This document shows, piece by piece, positions 13,871-17,305 of a DNA stretch of 17,305 nucleotides. The notes under the pieces were generated by a model. It saw only the letters and a program-made list of their open reading frames with translations, ran no database searches and was not told where the DNA came from. The position numbers were made by a program, and so were the translations under genes. Position 1 is the stretch's first letter. Each line of letters opens with the position of its first letter. Origin of the DNA: an uncultured bacterium (GTDB lineage Bacteria; Bacillota_I; Bacilli_A; RF39; UBA660); the NCBI GenBank assembly GCA_905216155.1, contig CAJMSU010000025.1, positions 1 to 17,305 of the forward strand. Direction: 5' to 3'.

Positions 13871-15010
13871 TTGAAAAAGATATTAAAAAATATTGATAAA
13901 CCACTATTAATAGTTTCTATATTACTCTTTATTATTGGACTTATTATGGTGTTTTCTTCATCAAATGTAACGGCATATATGACTCATGCAGTTAGTCCAT
14001 ATAATTATTTTGTAAAACAAGCAATATTTTTATTAGTTGGTTTAATTTTTTCTATTATAATGATAAAGTTTACAACTAAAGCTTATGGAATGTTTTCTTG
14101 GGGCTTGATGCTTATAATAATTGTCAGTTTGTTATTATTAATTATAGTAGGGCAGGCAAAAAATAAAGCTATATCGTGGTATGATTTAGGTTTTATTAGT
14201 ATACAGCCTAGTGAATTTGCAAAAATTATTACTATTGTATGGTTAGCGAGATATTATGAGGTAAATGCTAATAACTTAAATACTTATGGAAAAAGTTTGT
14301 TTCCGATTGCTATATGTGCAATAGTTGCTGGCCTTATTTTTATTCAACCGGATCTTGGTACAACAATTATATATTCTTTAATAGTAGGGGCAATATTTTT
14401 ATCATCTCCAGTAAATAGAGAAATTAAAGTAAAATCAATTTTTGGTTTAATTGGATTAGTATTTTTTGTTGGAATAGTTTTTGTATCATCAGGGAAAGGC
14501 TTGCTTTTGGAAAGACAATTAGAAAGATTTGATTTTACTAATCCATGCTCTAAGCTACTTACTACCGGAAACCAGGTATGTAATGGTTATATAGCTATTA
14601 ATAATGGGGGATTAACTGGTGTTGGTCTTGGAAATTCTACACAGAAATATTTATATTTACCAGAACCATATACAGATTTTATTTTTGCTATTATAGTAGA
14701 AGAGTTGGGTGTAGTATTTGGGATATTTATTATTTTTCTTTATATGTTTTTATTATATAGAATTTTATTAATAGGAAAAAATTCTGGAACTAATAGGGGT
14801 ATGATTTTGTGTTATGGAGTGGCAATTTACATATTTTTACATATAGCCGTTAATTTAATGGGGTTATTTGGAATGATGCCAATGACAGGTGTTCCTCTTC
14901 CTTTTATGAGCTATGGAGGTAGTTTTACTATCTGTTTAATTGCTTCTTTAACTTTAGTTCAAAGGGTTAGTGTAGAGAATGGATTTAAAGGGGCAAAATC
15001 AAGAAAATAA
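13871..15010 (+). CDS. ftsW: SEDS peptidoglycan glycosyltransferase, FtsW type
   Basis: This polytopic enzyme polymerises lipid II into glycan strands together with a class B penicillin-binding protein. It has 379 aa with about ten membrane segments. SEDS signatures seen: IGLIMVFSSSNVTAY (22-36), SWYDLGFISIQPSEFAK (102-118), QPDLGT (159-164), NNGGLTGVGLGNSTQKY (244-260), LPEPYTDFIFAIIVEELG (263-280), and PLPFMSYGGS (342-351). The QKY-YLPEP-TDFIFA form favours FtsW (septum) over RodA, but assignment within the family from one window is not certain. The large extracellular loop contains C226 and C237 around a short insert, possibly a disulfide. The start is TTG 13871 with GGAGTG 6 nt upstream; no better ATG exists nearby. 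No terminator is evident before module 2, which has its own promoter. Confidence 0.93.
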   Translation: MKKILKNIDKPLLIVSILLFIIGLIMVFSSSNVTAYMTHAVSPYNYFVKQAIFLLVGLIFSIIMIKFTTKAYGMFSWGLMLIIIVSLLLLIIVGQAKNKAISWYDLGFISIQPSEFAKIITIVWLARYYEVNANNLNTYGKSLFPIAICAIVAGLIFIQPDLGTTIIYSLIVGAIFLSSPVNREIKVKSIFGLIGLVFFVGIVFVSSGKGLLLERQLERFDFTNPCSKLLTTGNQVCNGYIAINNGGLTGVGLGNSTQKYLYLPEPYTDFIFAIIVEELGVVFGIFIIFLYMFLLYRILLIGKNSGTNRGMILCYGVAIYIFLHIAVNLMGLFGMMPMTGVPLPFMSYGGSFTICLIASLTLVQRVSVENGFKGAKSRK

Positions 15011-15034
15011 GTGTTTAATGACCTTTCATTTATA

Positions 15035-15063
15035 TTGACACTAAAACATTAAAATGATATTAT
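15035..15063 (+). promoter_or_regulatory. Strong promoter of fibre module 2
   Basis: A perfect TTGACA (15035-15040), a 17-bp spacer and TATTAT (15058-15063) preceded by TGa (extended -10). No homopolymer is present. AAAGGAGAA at 15073-15081 is the ribosome binding site. Confidence 0.8.
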
Positions 15064-15087
15064 TTATAATAGAAAGGAGAATGTAAC

Positions 15088-15630
15088 ATGGAAAGTAAAA
15101 ATATTCGTAGAAACTATGCAATTATAGTTGTATTATTATTAGTTATAGGAATTAGTATTGGTTATGCTGCATTGTCTGCAACATTAAATATTAATGGACA
15201 AACAACAATTGGTAAAAGCAGTTGGGATGTACATTTTGAAAATTTACAAGTTACAGATGGAAGCGTAGAAGCAGTTACACCAGCAGTGATAAAAGCCAAT
15301 AAAACGGATATCAACTATTCTGTAAAATTAGCAGAGCCAGGTGATTTTTATGAGTTTACAGTTGATGTTAAAAATGGTGGAACAATTCCTGCTAAGATAT
15401 CATCAACACCAACTTTAGCTGGATTATCTGATGCTCAAAAGGTATATACTAATTACACAGTTACATACAAGGACGGATCAACTGTATCTGCAAATGATTC
15501 ATTAGCGGCAGGAACTTCTAAAACGTTAAGAGTAAAAGTTGAATTTAAAAAAGATATAACATCAACACAATTACCATCAGCTGCTGAAGATGTTAATTTA
15601 ACATTTGCTATGAATTTTATACAAGGATAA
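15088..15630 (+). CDS. TasA/camelysin-like secreted fibre protein 2 (SipW-dependent type)
   Basis: This 180-aa secreted protein is paralogous to the 5646 gene product. It has a basic start (KNIRR), a hydrophobic segment 10-28 and likely cleavage near GYAALSA (25-31). The mature domain has SSWDVHFENLQV (44-55), INYSVKLAEPGDFYEFTVDVKNGGTIPAKI (75-104, within which PGD-YEF and VKN-G are the diagnostic parts), then beta-rich Thr/Ser sequence to the end. These match the TasA/CalY pattern more clearly than protein 1. It has no cysteines and no sortase motif, so any surface attachment would be by polymerisation. It is followed by two stem-loops and then its peptidase. Fibre formation is inferred from family and context. 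Confidence 0.85.
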   Translation: MESKNIRRNYAIIVVLLLVIGISIGYAALSATLNINGQTTIGKSSWDVHFENLQVTDGSVEAVTPAVIKANKTDINYSVKLAEPGDFYEFTVDVKNGGTIPAKISSTPTLAGLSDAQKVYTNYTVTYKDGSTVSANDSLAAGTSKTLRVKVEFKKDITSTQLPSAAEDVNLTFAMNFIQG

Positions 15631-15656
15631 AAACTACTCATTATTATGAGTGGTTT
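15631..15656 (+). terminator. Stem-loop after fibre gene 2 (first of two)
   Basis: AAACTACTCAT (15631-15641) pairs with ATGAGTGGTTT (15646-15656), eleven pairs with one G-U and a 4-nt loop. It begins right after the stop codon but lacks an immediate T run, so it is a weak or partial terminator or a 3'-end stabiliser. Confidence 0.7.
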
Positions 15657-15658
15657 CC

Positions 15659-15707
15659 CTTGCTTTTTGTTATAAGTGTTAGGTTAGCATTTATAACAAA
15701 AAGCAAG
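15659..15707 (+). repeat. 17-bp perfect inverted repeat ahead of peptidase gene 2
   Basis: The left arm at 15659-15675 (CTTGCTTTTTGTTATAA) is exactly complementary to the right arm at 15691-15707, with a 15-nt loop between them. The hairpin ends 8 nt before the GAGGTG ribosome binding site of the peptidase gene. It has no U tract after it, so it is unlikely to be a simple terminator. It may set mRNA processing or the fibre-to-peptidase ratio. Confidence 0.85.
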
Positions 15708-15727
15708 AAAAAAAGAGGTGAGTTAAT

Positions 15728-16894
15728 ATGAAATGTAGTAGACAATTTAAGACAATAAGTATATTACTAATTTTATTGGTATACATTTTTGTATATAGAC
15801 TATTTATTATGACTCATTTTCTAAAATATACAGAATTTATTAATGCATCTTTTTTGATGATAATTTTGTTTTTTACTATTTTTCTTTTTCCGTATCAGAA
15901 AGATAAATCAACACCATTAAAAAAGAAAGTTAATTTAATTACTGCTATACTAATAATTTTGTTTTTTTCTATAACATATTTAGTTGGTATGTTTGTAGGA
16001 TTTTTGAAAAATTCATATTCATTAAATGCATACTCAATATTAAACAATATATTTTCACCTATAATAATAATTGTTTGTACAGAAATTTTTAGGTATGTAG
16101 TTATAAATCAAAATAGAAATAGTAAAAAAATGTTATTTTTAATTACTATAGTTTTGACATTATTAGAAATATTTATAACTATTAGGGGTTTAAGCAATAT
16201 GTCACTTGAAGATTTGTTTAAATTGACAACAACTATGGTGTTACCAATAATTGCTAAAAACTGCGTACTTAGTTATTTGACATTGAAAGTTGGCTATAGA
16301 CCAGCATTAATATATAGATTAGTTATGGATCTTTATTTGTTTGTTATGCCAGTAGTTCCAAACATTGGCGATTATATGAATTCAATGATAGGAATATGTT
16401 TACCATTTATAATATATATATATTCTGCAAGAACAATTAATGAATATTATAATGGAGTAGAGTATGAATTTAAATCAAGTGCATTTCAAATGGCAGATAT
16501 ACCAATGCTTTTATTTATTGCTTTTGTGATATGTTTAGTATCTGGCTATTTTACTTATTATGTAATAGGAATTGGTTCAGAGTCTATGGAACCTAAAATA
16601 TATAAGGGAGATGCTGTACTAGTTAAGAAAGTAAAATCTAAAGAAGAATTAAAGGTTGGAGAAATAATTGTCTATAAAAATATGGGAGAAGATATAGTTC
16701 ATAGATTAGTTGAAGTAGAGAAAAAGGGTAATAAAACATTCTATAGAACTAAAGGTGATAATAACAATACTAGAGATAATCTAGATATTGAATATAAAGA
16801 TATAAAGGGTATTGTAAAATTGAAAATTCCATATATTGCAAAACCAAGTATCTATTTAAAAGAAGAATTAAGTAGGAGGAATAAAGGGGCATGA
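15728..16894 (+). CDS. SipW-type signal peptidase I with polytopic N-terminal domain (module 2)
   Basis: This 388-aa peptidase is paralogous to the 6329 product. The catalytic part follows a membrane segment at about 258-280: GIGSESMEPKI with nucleophile S286, VGEIIVYKN (310-318), IVHRLVEV with H325 (Ser-His type, SipW-like), and TKGDNN (341-346). Before it lie about 255 residues with seven to eight membrane segments (8-24, 38-55, 69-91, 104-120, 134-152, 166-184, 200-232). They share with the first copy VGFLKN (90-95; GYIKN there), TEIFRYV (118-124), LSYLTLKVGY (181-190) and PNIGDYMNSMI (211-221). GAGGTG at 15716-15721 is the ribosome binding site. It overlaps the next gene by 4 nt (ATGA). 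Its likely substrate is the fibre protein encoded just upstream. Confidence 0.85.
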   Translation: MKCSRQFKTISILLILLVYIFVYRLFIMTHFLKYTEFINASFLMIILFFTIFLFPYQKDKSTPLKKKVNLITAILIILFFSITYLVGMFVGFLKNSYSLNAYSILNNIFSPIIIIVCTEIFRYVVINQNRNSKKMLFLITIVLTLLEIFITIRGLSNMSLEDLFKLTTTMVLPIIAKNCVLSYLTLKVGYRPALIYRLVMDLYLFVMPVVPNIGDYMNSMIGICLPFIIYIYSARTINEYYNGVEYEFKSSAFQMADIPMLLFIAFVICLVSGYFTYYVIGIGSESMEPKIYKGDAVLVKKVKSKEELKVGEIIVYKNMGEDIVHRLVEVEKKGNKTFYRTKGDNNNTRDNLDIEYKDIKGIVKLKIPYIAKPSIYLKEELSRRNKGA

Positions 16895-17305
16895 AAAAGA
16901 AATTTATTAAATTTATAGTATTGTTGGTATTAACAATAGTGTTTTTAATAATATCACTATATTTGTTAAAAAATAATTTATCTACTTATGCTATTGTATT
17001 TATTACAGTTACTGCTTTATTATTTATAATTACAGTGGCATCTATTCCAAGAGAAAAGTCGATAGAGGCTGAATATCATTCAAAATTAAAATTGATACTA
17101 AAAAAATATGATGCTATACTAGCGGAAATAGGTAATACACCAAATTTAGAAGATAAAAATATTATGTTAATTACTAATATTGAAGATATGGTAGATGCTG
17201 CTATTGAGATAAGAAAACCGGTATATTATAAAAAAGAACCAGATTATTGTATATTCTCTTTACTAGATAATCAGGATATGTGTATTTATATTTTGAAGCA
17301 AAGAG
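16891..17305 (+). CDS. Partial short DUF5305-like two-span membrane protein (module 2, cut by window end)
   Basis: The open frame runs 138 codons to the window edge without a stop. The start is ATG 16891, overlapping the peptidase stop, with AGGAGG at 16874-16879. Two membrane segments lie at about 5-26 and 31-51 with almost no loop between them. They are followed by a cytoplasmic region with KLILKKYDAILAEIG (66-80), an acidic stretch, IEDMVDAAIEIRKPVYY (107-123) and CIFSLLDNQDMCIYIL (130-145 region, ending at the edge). This matches the C-terminal cytoplasmic part of the 7458 product (YDRVIVE, FSELLDV, a Pro-containing turn, Y-YIL end) but lacks its 200-residue extracytoplasmic domain. It is probably near complete, because the 7458 product ends at the same point of the alignment. 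Its role is unknown. Confidence 0.8.
   Translation, partial: MKKKFIKFIVLLVLTIVFLIISLYLLKNNLSTYAIVFITVTALLFIITVASIPREKSIEAEYHSKLKLILKKYDAILAEIGNTPNLEDKNIMLITNIEDMVDAAIEIRKPVYYKKEPDYCIFSLLDNQDMCIYILKQR

Noticed and set aside
15659..15707. Inverted repeat as insertion-sequence ends or an invertible switch
   Set aside because: Only 15 bp separate the arms, no recombinase is nearby and there is no target duplication; an RNA hairpin explains it better.
1..17305. CRISPR arrays, tRNA or rRNA genes, transposases
   Set aside because: No regularly spaced direct repeats, tRNA cloverleaf or rRNA signature, or transposase-like protein was seen on reading both strands.

Overview
This window comes from a very AT-rich, low-GC Gram-positive bacterium (Firmicutes/Bacilli type, plausibly one of the uncultured gut Bacilli near the Mollicutes). 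Evidence is the strong AG-rich ribosome binding sites, Bacillus-like sigma-A promoters, a T-box leader, and the short (985 aa) SMC. TGA is used as a stop at 7451-7453, 9834-9836 and 16892-16894, so this is not the Mycoplasma/Spiroplasma code. The species assignment is inference.

Layout. 60-1114: a lysine-rich single-span membrane protein of unknown function, then frr (ribosome recycling factor), each with its own promoter. 1150-5473: a Phe-specific T-box leader (UUC specifier) controls a HAD phosphatase, pheS and pheT, closed by a terminator. 5578-8570: surface-fibre module 1, a TasA/camelysin-like secreted protein, a SipW-type signal peptidase with a long polytopic N-terminal domain, and a two-span DUF5305-like protein. 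It is driven by a promoter whose spacer contains a run of ten G. 8555-9836: a DUF192-like gene on the minus strand, and a polysaccharide-deacetylase-fold protein that has lost its metal-binding residues. 9891-12938: smc. 12909-13733, minus strand: peptide deformylase and a 53-aa Gly/Cys-rich YjcZ-like membrane peptide. 13839-15010: a SEDS glycosyltransferase of the FtsW type. 15035-17305: surface-fibre module 2, with the same gene order as module 1: TasA-like, SipW-like, DUF5305-like (the last cut by the window edge).

How they fit. Most of the window is core growth machinery (translation, chromosome segregation, septal wall synthesis). Two paralogous secretion/assembly modules are set into it. 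In each, the SipW-type peptidase probably removes the signal segment of the neighbouring TasA-like protein, and the DUF5305-like membrane protein is a co-conserved partner of unknown role. Module 2 has an ordinary 17-bp-spaced promoter. Module 1 has a slippage-prone G10 tract at a 19-bp spacing, which suggests that one fibre system is phase-variable and the other constitutive. The most interesting signals are this promoter, the duplicated module, the unusual polytopic domain fused to both peptidases, and the stem-loops between fibre gene and peptidase gene in both modules.
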